From positions 84,895,156-84,959,155 of the forward strand of contig NC_133532.1 of assembly GCF_048544455.1 (NCBI RefSeq): 64,000 nt of DNA, given 5' to 3'. Below the pieces are notes generated by a model. That model was not told the origin of the DNA. It made no database searches and saw only the letters and a program-made list of their open reading frames with translations. Both the position numbers and the translations under genes were made by a program. This document shows positions 33,636-44,600 of the stretch, one piece after another (within the stretch, counting starts at the first letter, position 1; each line of letters begins with the position of its first letter). This DNA is from Silene latifolia. Its lineage: Eukaryota; Streptophyta; Magnoliopsida; Caryophyllales; Caryophyllaceae.

Positions 33636-36600
33636 AACCCATACTCAAAAACAAACATACTAACTCGATCAAGACACAACAACGTGACTAAGAACTCAAA
33701 CAAAACTCCAACCCAAACATGAACTCGTAACACCAACTCCACTAACTATTCCTACCTCCACAACATGGCTCACGATATCGTATCGACTCCATTATATCTC
33801 TCTCAACACTAACTCCATACACTACCAACTAGCTCCGTAATACATCATCCAGAGCCAATCCAATATCAAAATACCCCTAACATCAAACGGAATGTTACAT
33901 TCTACCACCCTTAAAAGGAACTTCGTCCTCGAAGTTTACTTACACTCATAAACATCATCATGCCACTATCAAAACTCTCGAACTCCTAAACATCACACTA
34001 CTACAAGCACGGCCATGGCCTTTTAACAACATCAACCACAAAACCAATCCCTCCTTTACGCTATGCTAACACTCTACTTCCAATTATTTTACAACATGCA
34101 CAACCATGAAACTCACTTTTATCGCATCCTACTCCTCTTAAGACAAATGTTACGTCCTCGTAACTCAGTAATACTAAATCCTTAGTTAAATCATCTCATC
34201 ATCCTCATCACCACATGTCAAAGATAACCGCCTATAACCTCATTTCTATAACCGTTCCTATTTCCAAGGCTTTCTTACTTAAACAGTTCTCATACTTCAA
34301 TTCACTCTGCACTCCATCTAACTAATACCGCAAAACCCTTAGCATAACCAATACTTCAACTCTTCCACATTACCGCAACATGACATACCTCTCTATATAG
34401 ACTATATAAAACTTCTATCGCCAAAAGCATAACTCACGATCCACACGTGTTACGTACACTCACACAAGATCCTCAAGTTCTTTTCTTTCATCACTGCAAA
34501 ACTCATACATGACTTAACAAGACACTAAATCCGAACACCCTTCCCTCATTGGCCCAACGAAAGATTAAAACCACCTGCAGCTTTCAGATCATTACCACAC
34601 ATGTTCTACGAATCACTTGCCATGACTATGTGCATCGATGTCTCATCTACAACAAGGTCAAATGTTCTGTACAACCTCTTACAACTGTGCCCTATCAACA
34701 GAAAATCACTATACCATCACAACAACAAAACATACACAACTTTCTCCCATATCATACTCTACCCTCACACCCAAGTTGAAACTGGTAAGAAACATCAACA
34801 AACAAAACAACGATCTACATGTTCAACCAAAACTCACAAAGAACAACAAAGAAACAAAACAACAAACTATGTATAACTGGTATGCACTTTCGAAAACTCG
34901 TATCATAATCATCCCGCCTACTCCATCGCAACCGATGACGGCATCACAACACCGTCACCAACAACCGCACCGCATGATCGAAAATACCCGCATCACAACA
35001 CGAAGTACCGTGCTCGGATCACCACCCGAGGCACCACAACCGCACCGATAGACATCACAACTTACTCAAACCCATAAACACCGACTCAAAGATAACTTCT
35101 CGGACAAGAAAAACTTACTCAAATCCACTTTATTAAATCACAACGCAACATATTATATGGATAAACAGATAAGCACCTCATGAACATCATCTCTACCATT
35201 TCACGGAATACACATGTGTTATCAATACACATAAAATTATAACTAGCCATGCCAAATCAATCAAATTATTACCTTTTTAGCCTCATTCCATCAGATTGTC
35301 GTACCCTACATATATCACAAACATTCATATAACATCTTTATAACTATCACACCATACCGCTTCTCGTGAGGTTCGAACCTCACACAAACATTTATACACA
35401 TCATAGACCCATAATCACATCCAACTAGTCAATCCCGATCACGTAAGTTACCACTCGATAAAGGTTACCTGTCATTAGCTTAACTCATATACCCTTCATA
35501 ACATATTTTCCCATTCGCATAACCATCACCTCATGCCATACCATTAATATTCAACCACTAGCGCTCGCCTCATATAACCACATCTTATACTCCCTTACAA
35601 CCATACATATCAATCCGGCCTTTGTAAAATCAACCTCTCTAGATCTTTGTCTTTCTTATCTATCATCACCCTTAACCACTAGTGACAACACCACAATACC
35701 ACCACCGCTCGTATATCAAACCTCTTACACTCATATCAAAACAACACGGTTTTTCTCCTATCTTTTGTTAACATCCCCAAATAAAGAACATCAAACCCAT
35801 CAACAAAATTACCTCAACATTATTCCCAATACTATCTTAATTGTATCGTCATCTAACTTTCCACCAAAAATCTCATATCGTGTAAATACTCCACCAACTC
35901 TTACTCCCTTAATTCCTCGAAACTCATTATTAATCATGTTGTCCTGAAGCTCCCATATAACCATTAACTAACATCCTCATGATAATATCACACATTTCGA
36001 TGATTCCTTACCTTTATATCACATAACTCCTAAATGAAAATTTTCCTTAGCTTACTTTTTACTCTTCTTTTCTCTTCACATTCAACAATATCATTTAATA
36101 GTTCAACTCCTTATTACTTCTATCTAATTCTTTAGTGCTCCGGTTACCTTCTCATTCCGCCAAAGCTCAAATCCCATTATTTTATGTCGATATCATCTCA
36201 CTCTTTCTTACCATGGATCTTCTCTTATTATGCTATCGCTCACACTTGTCACCAACCTATCCATAAAATCATCGTTCACTGTTTAAACAACTTCATTTCA
36301 TGCCGTTAAATGCCCAAAGAAATCACACGTAGTTTCACCGCTTAATAAACCAAATCTCCCAAACTCACTCACTGTCTACAAATCCACCTCGCAACATGTC
36401 TCCATAAAGTTCACTATATACCACTCTTCGCAACCCCTTTAAAACGAACTTTCACTACATATATTCTTGACCCACACGACTCCTAACCATCTCACTCCAT
36501 AATTCTTTACACATCTCAAGTTGCCACTATCCAAACCTTCCTTTCAATCCTTTCATTCTCACGTTCCTTAGACCCACATCATCCCTTACCCACTTTCACT

Positions 36601-36963
36601 TACTTTTACATCACTCAATTTCGCGAATAAATCACTCACCACGTCTCACCAAAACTTGCACCATGCCTCAATCAGCTCATCCATATTCTTTTTCTTTTTC
36701 CACTTCTCAGCACAACCACATATAGCTCATCTCCTCCCACCAAACTCATACTCACCATAAGGTGCCACTCACCACCCCATAAGATTGGGTAACTTACGTA
36801 TCAAGACCAACTTACATGTAAAACAATGCATAAAGAAGTAAAATAACAACTTTGAATTAAACATAATATGCAACGAATGTCAAAAGATAAGCATATGACC
36901 CAAAACAGGGGTCACTAGATCGAGTACCGGCCACTCGATCGAGTAAGGGACTTACTTAGCATT
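33636..36963 (-). other. Non-coding internal region of LARD-like element
   Basis: No credible gene on either strand. On the plus strand it is rich in A, C and T and poor in G. A second PPT-like junction with a similar hairpin lies at about 33893-33937, and a lone TCGATCGA at 36935-36942 lies next to the right LTR. Confidence 0.75.
33893..33937 (-). repeat. Second PPT/LTR-start-like remnant
   Basis: The minus strand reads CGAGGACGAAGTTCC, then TTTTAAGGGTGGTAGAA and TGTAACATTCCG. This repeats the hairpin, purine tract and TGTAAC order found at 33597-33635. Confidence 0.55.
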
Positions 36964-38315
36964 TGTAACACCCCCATACTCCAAGTGCCTTACCAGGACC
37001 ACTCAGGTATAAGGATGCCACCATCTCGGTTACCCGAGGCATGATATTCATAAGACAATAACGAAACAACTTTAAAAGTAAATAAAGTTTAAAGTGATTA
37101 CATAGCAATTCCAAACTGATAAAAAGAACTACAAGATTCTCAGACGGTCTACTGCTAAAACTATCAAAGCTATAAAACATCGTCTGACACAGCGGAAGAC
37201 TTCTAACTGCCACGTGATGACTCATCCCAGCTATCCCATACGCGTCATATCATACCTGCTCAATAACTGCTCACCACCCCCGAATGGATCACCACAGTTT
37301 TTAAAACATTTAAACGGGGTCAGTACTAATCACACAATTTATATAATCAACAATAAGATAAACAGGCAGCTTAACCGTCACACACACACAACCACGCCAA
37401 TCCCAACAATCTCAATCACCGACTGTCCACTGGACCAGCCCTCCGCCAAAGGGGGGACCGCACCGTACCCACCAAATCCCCGCTCCTCATAATGAGCGAT
37501 AACCTTGTCCATTAATGTGCACATCCCCTTCCGTGGCGGGTTCCACGAAGGGCGAAACTAGGGCGTGAAGCCACTCCCGCAAGTGACCCCACTCAGCCGA
37601 GGACACGCCTCGAGAACCAGAGACAAACAATCACAATCAACAAACCGTCACAATACAATTACTATATTATTCAATCAACCACAACACATCAACAATCATC
37701 CCATTATGGGACTAATACGAGTAGGAAATCCTGCCGGAAAGCACAACTATCGAGACGGTCTCTACAGCTGTATCAAAAGCTTCTTCTACGAAACCTCCTC
37801 CTATCATACAACATACAAATGCTACCAAATCACAAACTACTCAAAAACCCCCAAATCCCTAGATTAGGGTTTAACCAATATAAAGGAAAGACAACAAAAA
37901 GGGTACATAGATCTTACCCTTGACGCAAGGATCTCAACGGTATAACAAACGATGAAAACCGACCTTCCAAACTCCGGGATTTGCTAACAATGCGATTAAG
38001 ATGATGAACGTACTTGCTTTCTCTCTTTGACAGTAAATTAGGTTTTGCAAAAGTGTTTAGAATGATGACGGAAAAAGGTTATATATCTTAATCGCATAAT
38101 TAACAAAACCCGAGAAATAACTCCCCGTAAACCGGCTACTCGATCGAGTAGCTAAGGTACTCGATCGAGTGCCCCCTTACTCGATCGAGTATCCTAGTTA
38201 CTCGATCGAGTACCCAACAGGTCAGAAACTATTTTAAAACGCAACCCACCCTTACTCGACAGAGTAAGGCCTACTCGATAGAGTACCCAAAGACTCATAA
38301 ATACGGAGTATTACA
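36964..38315 (-). repeat. 5' LTR of LARD-like element
   Basis: Uninterrupted 1,352-bp copy. TATATAA-type box (minus) at 38079-38086, 54 bp downstream of the palindrome array. Confidence 0.93.
38140..38286. repeat. TCGATCGA palindrome array, right LTR
   Basis: Perfect cores at 38140, 38161, 38181 and 38202 (21, 20, 21 bp) with two degenerate ones after, as in the left LTR. Confidence 0.88.
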
Positions 38316-38897
38316 GATCCAATATAATTACTAATTACATGTTTTAATCATAAATCCACACTTCGTATTAAACCGGGCTTACTAGATAAATACTTTTGCT
38401 AGAACATTTAAAAAAGACAAAAACATTTTTCAAAAATTATTTTGAAAACATTTTAAGTCGTGTAGTATAAACTCAGCATCTCAATGTTATAGTAGAAGAG
38501 CTATAACATTGAGCTCTTTTACTAGTAATGTTATAGCTGCCAAGCTATAACTTTACCAGTACAAGAAATTCACTCTTAGCTATCATTACGAGATAATCAC
38601 CTATACTATTCTAATCTTCTTAGGAGATCTTCGAGTATAGGCTACTTCATCATCCAAGCTTGATTTAACCTTTAGATGGACTTCGTCTTCTCATAATACT
38701 TGAATAATTCTTTCATAATCTTGATCTTTGATTGAGGTTTGATCACGATATACTTCCACCACAAATCTTCTTAATTGCTTGTAAGGGATAAGTCTAATCT
38801 AAAAGACTAAACAAACAAGTACGCGCAACGAGTATATAAAATATAAAGCACTCTTGACATCATCAAAACATAAACATATATACTACATGGTTCAACA

Positions 38898-39539
38898 CAC
38901 TCCAAGAGGGATGTGCACATTAATGACTTGAGTACTGAGGGACTCGTGTGGTTGAGACACGCCGTCTGGCAGGGGATCCGGTTGGCTTCTTGACCCAGTA
39001 CGTCTGGGCGTGTCCAGGTACCTGTTTGTGAGATGAGGTGTCGTGAGCGTGTCCCTGGCACCGGTGGTTGTGGTTACGTCTAGGCGTGTCCCGGTACCGG
39101 CTTAGTGATTGTATAATCGTGTCTCATTCATATCATTTACATGTTGCATTTTTATTTATTACGTTGTGTCTTATGTTTATTTATTGAAACTAACGTGTTG
39201 TGTGTCCGTGTAATTGTCACCTATTTCCGGGGTGGCCTGTGTCGATCCATATGATATTTCCGATCATATGGGGAGCAGGTTAAGTACAGGTTGTATTTGG
39301 TGTCAGGCGGGAGACGGACGAGCTTCATACTTGGAATCGAGTCGTCATGAGATAGTCTTTTTGAGAGGGTCGTAATAGTATGACTTGTATTCATTTATTC
39401 ATTTGTTTACGGTTATGTAATTCACTAAACTATCATTTATAATAAATGTTTCTTGATTGTATCTCTGATTCACCGCCTCGGAAAACCGAGATGGTAACAT
39501 CTCCCAATTAACTTGGCCGGGTAAGAAAGGGGTGTTACA
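38898..39539 (+). repeat. Truncated chromovirus-type LTR
   Basis: It ends AAAGGGGTGTTACA, and its last ~80 bp (CGCCTCGG, ACCGAGATGGT) match the minus strand of the LTR starting at 36964. Opposite orientation. No start TG, PBS or partner LTR seen. Confidence 0.6.
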
Positions 39540-40262
39540 CGTGTGCTCCACACAACCTTCCAAGACGAGTTATTAACAATCCTCGATACTAGATACCACA
39601 TTTCATCACTTCTCGCCTCGTTGTAACGTTGTTAATCGACCAATAACATGTTACAAATTCATTCAATGAACCAAAATCGCGTTTTAACATCTTTACTACG
39701 TTGTAAAACTATTGCATCATCTTTTAATGCCTTATTCAAGGTGCCACGTCATCAAATGTACGCCGCCTTGATCCGCGCACCAAGAATAGTGTACTTTGTT
39801 TACTACCGCTAACATTTCTCAACTTTTTATCTGGAGATTACGTTTTTTTTTTTGCAAAAGAAAATGCTTTATAAATTTCTTAAATTTGTTAACGAAAAAT
39901 TACAAGCAAATTTTAGTTTAAAAAAAAAATTATCCGGTTATAGGCCGAGGTGAGTTTGGGTCGAGTAAAATGGATTCAGCTTTGACTTACAGGTCAGTTC
40001 AGCTCGGTTAGCGTCAGGTCGGGTTTGTAGTGAAACGGGTTTCGGGTTGGTTCAAGTCGAGACACAAGTCGGCCCCGGTGCTTTTATTTCGGGTTCTATC
40101 GGTTTATAGGTTAACATTCAGGTCGGTTCATGTGGGTTTTGGTTAAGCGAATCTTTGCGTTCCACCGAGTCGGTTTTCGGATAAGTCGGGTTGGTTTTTC
40201 GAGTTGACATCAACTTTTGTTAGTCTATTTATGAACTATGTTTATATAAAAGTATTGAACAT
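39540..40262. other. Intergenic, no gene seen
   Basis: AT-rich sequence, with a stretch at about 39940-40200 rich in GGTCGG/GGGTT-type motifs. A mirror-image CCCGA-rich stretch lies in the host-gene intron at about 47250-47460. Confidence 0.5.
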
Positions 40263-40265
40263 TAA

Positions 40266-40579
40266 GGGGTCGTTTGGTTGCCACTTAGAAAACATAGGCA
40301 TTGGAAAATCCTATGATTTTGAAAAACATGGGTTGTTTGGTTGCCATAAATTTTGGAAAATGTAGGAATTAGAACTTCTCAGGAACTTTCAATGCCTACA
40401 TGATGTAGGAAGTTGCTTACCTACTCCCCCTTGGTCATTGGAAGTTCCTGTGGAATTTAATTCCTACATAAGCAACCAAACACTTTTCCGAAATTCACCC
40501 GAAATGGATGAGGGAACTTAGTTCCCATGAACTGTATTTTCCTAGGAAAATTAAGTTGCTTGATCAACCAAACAACCCA
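40266..40579. mobile_element. Tourist-like (PIF/Harbinger) MITE
   Basis: 314 bp with inverted ends GGGGTCGTTTGGTTG and CAACCAAACAACCCA, flanked by TAA on both sides (40263-40265, 40580-40582). No coding capacity. Confidence 0.75.
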
Positions 40580-40582
40580 TAA

Positions 40583-41368
40583 GTAATTTTAAAAGTCTAA
40601 ATCCTCCCCCTTTGCTGCCGCCGTTCTCCTCCTTCCTCCCACCGCCACCCATCAACCCCCTACCATGTCGCCGGGGATGGGGTCTCTCAAGACCTTTCTC
40701 CGGCGACCCGTCTCCTCTCTTCCGATTAACCCTCCTCCCCTTTCTTACCCACACCCGGTTCTGAATCGTACGGGTCTGCCCGTTCCTCTCGGTCTGCGTG
40801 GTGTATGTGGGCTGTTCAGGTCTTATCGGACGGGTTTGTTGAGGTGGTGTGGCAGGGTGGTGCTTGGATCTGGCGGTGTTGTGGTTTGGTAGGGAGGCGG
40901 TGGCTTCCGTTTTTTTTTTCCTGTGTTCCGCTTTGTTTCCTTTATGTTTTTGTTTAATTTCCGCTTTCGTTTTTGTTTCGTCTCTCTTTCTGAGAGCTCT
41001 GTCCCCGTCTATCGGTGGTGTCCTTCTCTCAGTTTGAGAGCTTTCGTTTTCTGTTCGTTTGCGCTTTTCTAATAAGTCGTGAGAAGATCGGCGTTGTTAT
41101 AGATCGTTATATGGTTTTACATATTTTGTCCGATTCATGGCTACAATCAATCACGTCGGAAGAAATGGATACTCGTCGAGGAAGATTCGGAGACCTCTTA
41201 TGGATGAAAGCCTTTGCGACGAATCGATGATAGAGATCATTTGCGTGTGTTTCATTCTTTGAACAAGAATTTATTTCGTATGGTTGTAAATCGATTTGTA
41301 TCCAGATTAAAACTTTGGCATATGTTGTAGATGTCGTATGATTTTGATTAATGATAATGATCTTTTCT

Positions 41369-41407
<39 letters not shown>
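40583..41407 (+). mobile_element. Poly(A)-tailed insert, possibly 5'-truncated LINE or retrocopy
   Basis: The stretch ends in TGATCTTTTCTC followed by a run of 38 A (41370-41407), resembling the 3' end of plant L1 elements. I could not find a matching target duplication or a recognisable domain. The left boundary is unknown. Confidence 0.4.
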
Positions 41408-41409
<2 letters not shown>

Positions 41410-41612
41410 TTTCGATTATTACAATGCGCTCGCACTTGTACTACCACTGCCATTGTTCCACCTTCCCTCTACTTATCATCACCCATCAGATTCAGGTAAT
41501 CTCTACTCTCTGAAAATCGTATACAAATTATACACTACTTATTTAAGTGCCCAATTTTGCTTACTGTGATTGTTTCAGGTTCAAGTTTAATCGACGTTAC
41601 AACTCTTCTCAA

Positions 41613-44600
41613 ATGGGTTTTCTTAGTGTCAACTCTGATCACTCTATTAAAGCAAACCCTCGTTTCTGCAATTTATCTGGGTATTTTTTTTCCCTTCTTT
41701 TCGTTTATTTCCCTTTCCTTGCTAATTTCACGCGTGATTTTACTAGCTAGATTCATCTACCGGTCACTTTTCGTCTTAAGCTGAAGACGGAGTAAATGTG
41801 ACCCATTTACAATAAAAAACCATTTTTTGATGAAAAGTTACCAGAACAAATTTTTTGAGCGGTAACATTCTGTCCTTAAAATGGTCACTTTTTGTCGTTA
41901 AAATGGCGACATTTGCCCCGCATACAGCTGTAGACGAAAATCGCCCGACTAAATGAGAATTTGGGGGATGGATAAACAACACTACTACACAAACATACCC
42001 ATTAGAAAAAGCTGTTTTCGAATGAATAGAATGAAAAATGTGTCGGGAATTGTATGAAATGACTTCCACTCCACAATAATGAAAAAGCGCAACCAGTATA
42101 TGGAGCCCTTTTTCTGTATTCCATCACAATCCATAACCAAAGAACCAAGGAATAACGAGTCATTGGATTCACCCAAAATGGAAAATGCGTTACCAATGAT
42201 ATACTGTTTTATGTAAGTTAAATCACTGCTTGATATGTTTTTATTTGGTGGGTGCAGTCATATGACTGAGTTGCTTGAAATTCACTCTCCAAATCCCACA
42301 TTGCATGTCTTATTCATACCTGGAAATCCAGGTTCTTTTTTCTTCTTCATTATCTTCTACTCTTCTTACCTCTTAGGGTTGGTGAAGAAATGACCTTGGA
42401 TTGTACTGATTTGAACTGCAGGTATTATTAATTTTTACAAGGACTTCGTCGAATCATTGTATGAGCTACTTCAAGGAAATGCATCAGTCACAGGTATGCT
42501 ATTAGTTTTCCTTGTGCTTTAATACACATGACAGAAATAAGTAACAAACATTTCTCAATAAAGTTCTTTTGTTTGATTCTCAGCTATTGGGCACATATCC
42601 CAGACGACTAAGGTATGTACTTGTCAAAGCCCAGCATTGCTTTAAATATATTAACATCGTTAACTGTGGTATGAATATATGACCATTAGCGTCGAGCCTT
42701 CTAATTACCTAAGCTATCAACTATGATTTGTGTTCCATGATTATCTATTATTTTACTGTATATACCGAAAGTTATATTAATAGTTTGAAGACCGTATGTT
42801 GCCTAAGGTAGAAATTGTCACTTTTGGCATCTTTTGCTTTGTGTGGGAAATGCATGCTTTGCTTAATATGGGTGAACTGATTGACCTACAGAAACGTTGC
42901 CCCATTGTCTCATAGACTCCCACCTTAGGCTCCAAAGGGAGTCAGATGTACGAAACATTGCCTGTGTGCTGAAAGTGTTTATGGATGACCTGTAGCCTAT
43001 AACAAAAATGGAGTCAAGAATTGCATCGACGAACTATTACTTTACTATATAAAAATTGCAAGCAACCTGGGGATTACTTTCATTAATTTCATCTCACTCA
43101 AAAGCCTATGAATATAGGGTCCACCATTTGTGAACGGTTTGGGACTTATATGAAGTCTTCTGTTATGAATTTTCGAAAGGCTTGTTTCTGCAAAAGACAA
43201 TGAAGTGTAAGTGTAACTAGAGGGCTTTGTGCTATTTATGTGGTTATGAGCGTGCTTTTGAAATATTTGTGAAGTGTGTAGATTTTCTTATTATACTTGT
43301 TGATGAAGTTTCTTTCCAGGTTAATAATACTACTTCTAAAATGTCTCCCTTTCTCCATTTTGTATGTTTTATAGGATTGGGAACATGGGCGTTTATTCAC
43401 ATTGCAGGAACAAATCAACCACAAGGTATTTCTTTGTCTTTTATTGGCAACAGCTGTATGTGTCTCTCTTCACATATCATTTCCAATGGAGCCAAAGACT
43501 CGTTACTCTTTGGTTCTGGTCCTTCTGGATTACGATGGAATAAAGCAAAATGACTCACTAAAGTGGTTGAGCTTCTTTCTCTTGTGAAGTAGCAGCCCTT
43601 CGATGCAATTCTCAACGTAATTTTCATCTTGGCCTATTTTGAAACAGTCTTCTGTGTTGCTAACACAAGGGCAAGATTGCATACATTCGACCCCCTACCT
43701 CCCAATTTGCGGGAGCCATTGAGGCAATGGGGTAATGTGGTTGCTGTAATCAACTTCATAATCAAGATAGTTGAGCTGAATATCTCAATTAAGGGTGCCT
43801 TCTGGCTGCCAGTGACGATGATATTATAAAAATTAATTATCCATTTTGGCAAACTAGCTAATGATGTGTAGTCTAATTACAATAATATATTTGCTCCTGA
43901 AGGTGGATTTTATTACCCATGAGCTCCAGAACAGTAACATTCCAGTGATACTGGTAGGTAAACCCCATTTGAATTTTGTTCTTGCAGCTATCTTTAATGA
44001 TATTAAATGCTTTTTGGCTCGGAGGATTTTTCACCAGTGAAATCATTATATTGTGATATTATTTATGCCTTTCGGTATCTGCGTCACCTTGCAATTGGGT
44101 GTATGTTAGCATTACCTAAGTGGTCGTTTGATTAATATAGGAATTGGAAGTTTAATGAAATAATTTCCTACGTCCCAAATCATGTGAATTTGCAATCCCT
44201 CATTTTTTTTGTTTTTCTTTTCTAAAAATAACACTGAAAACAAACTTTGTTTCCGCAGTTCATGGGAATTTTAAATTCCATGTCTTTCAAAAGCCAATCT
44301 ATCCCCACTAAGTAGTTGAGCAAATGTAAGGACAACGCTAACAGATGGAGGACTAAACTTGTAACACCTTAGTACAACATTACTTGGAACAAAAGGAATC
44401 AATGTAATTTTGCTGACAAAGCTTCTACACTACAACAATTCCAATTTCGTTTCTTGAGTGGAGTTAAGCACTTCATACTCACCGGGACTCATCTTTCGCT
44501 CTCTTTTTACCTTTTTAGATAAGATTACTCATGATAGGGTGAGAGCTTAATCCCCTTGCCGTCAGTTTCTATAGGTGTGACATGTTGTGGTGTCTTTTTG

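Larger units (their letters stand above)
30773..38315 (-). mobile_element. Non-coding LTR retrotransposon (LARD-like) inserted in copia LTR
   Basis: It is flanked by a perfect target duplication GATCC (30768-30772 and 38316-38320). The LTRs are 1,349 bp net (30773-33597 minus a nested solo LTR) and 1,352 bp (36964-38315), TGTAACACC...ATTACA on the plus strand. A polypurine tract beside the left LTR shows minus orientation. The 3.37-kb internal region has only short, low-complexity frames. No recognisable PBS follows the right LTR. The LTR style and the hairpin-PPT end resemble chromovirus (Tekay/Del-like) elements. Confidence 0.9.
25679..38897 (-). mobile_element. Degenerate Ty1/copia (SIRE-like) element with interrupted LTR
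   Basis: On the minus strand the order is LTR (29741-30772 plus 38321-38897, split by another element), iMet-type PBS, gag, protease, integrase. It ends at 25679 before RT, where another LTR element begins; the remainder is probably left of the window. The LTR starts TGTTGAACC on the minus strand and continues TTTTGATGATGTCAAGA, typical of SIRE-type LTRs. Its net length is about 1.6 kb. Several stops and frame changes show age. Confidence 0.85.

Noticed and set aside
34549-35051. Overlapping plus-strand open frames of 76-137 codons
   Set aside because: Thr/His/Gln-rich low-complexity frames on the strand opposite to the element's own orientation; no domain or codon structure.
43227-43553. 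108-codon open frame in the LDAH region
   Set aside because: It overlaps real exon 5 out of frame and runs into the SINE-like repeat.
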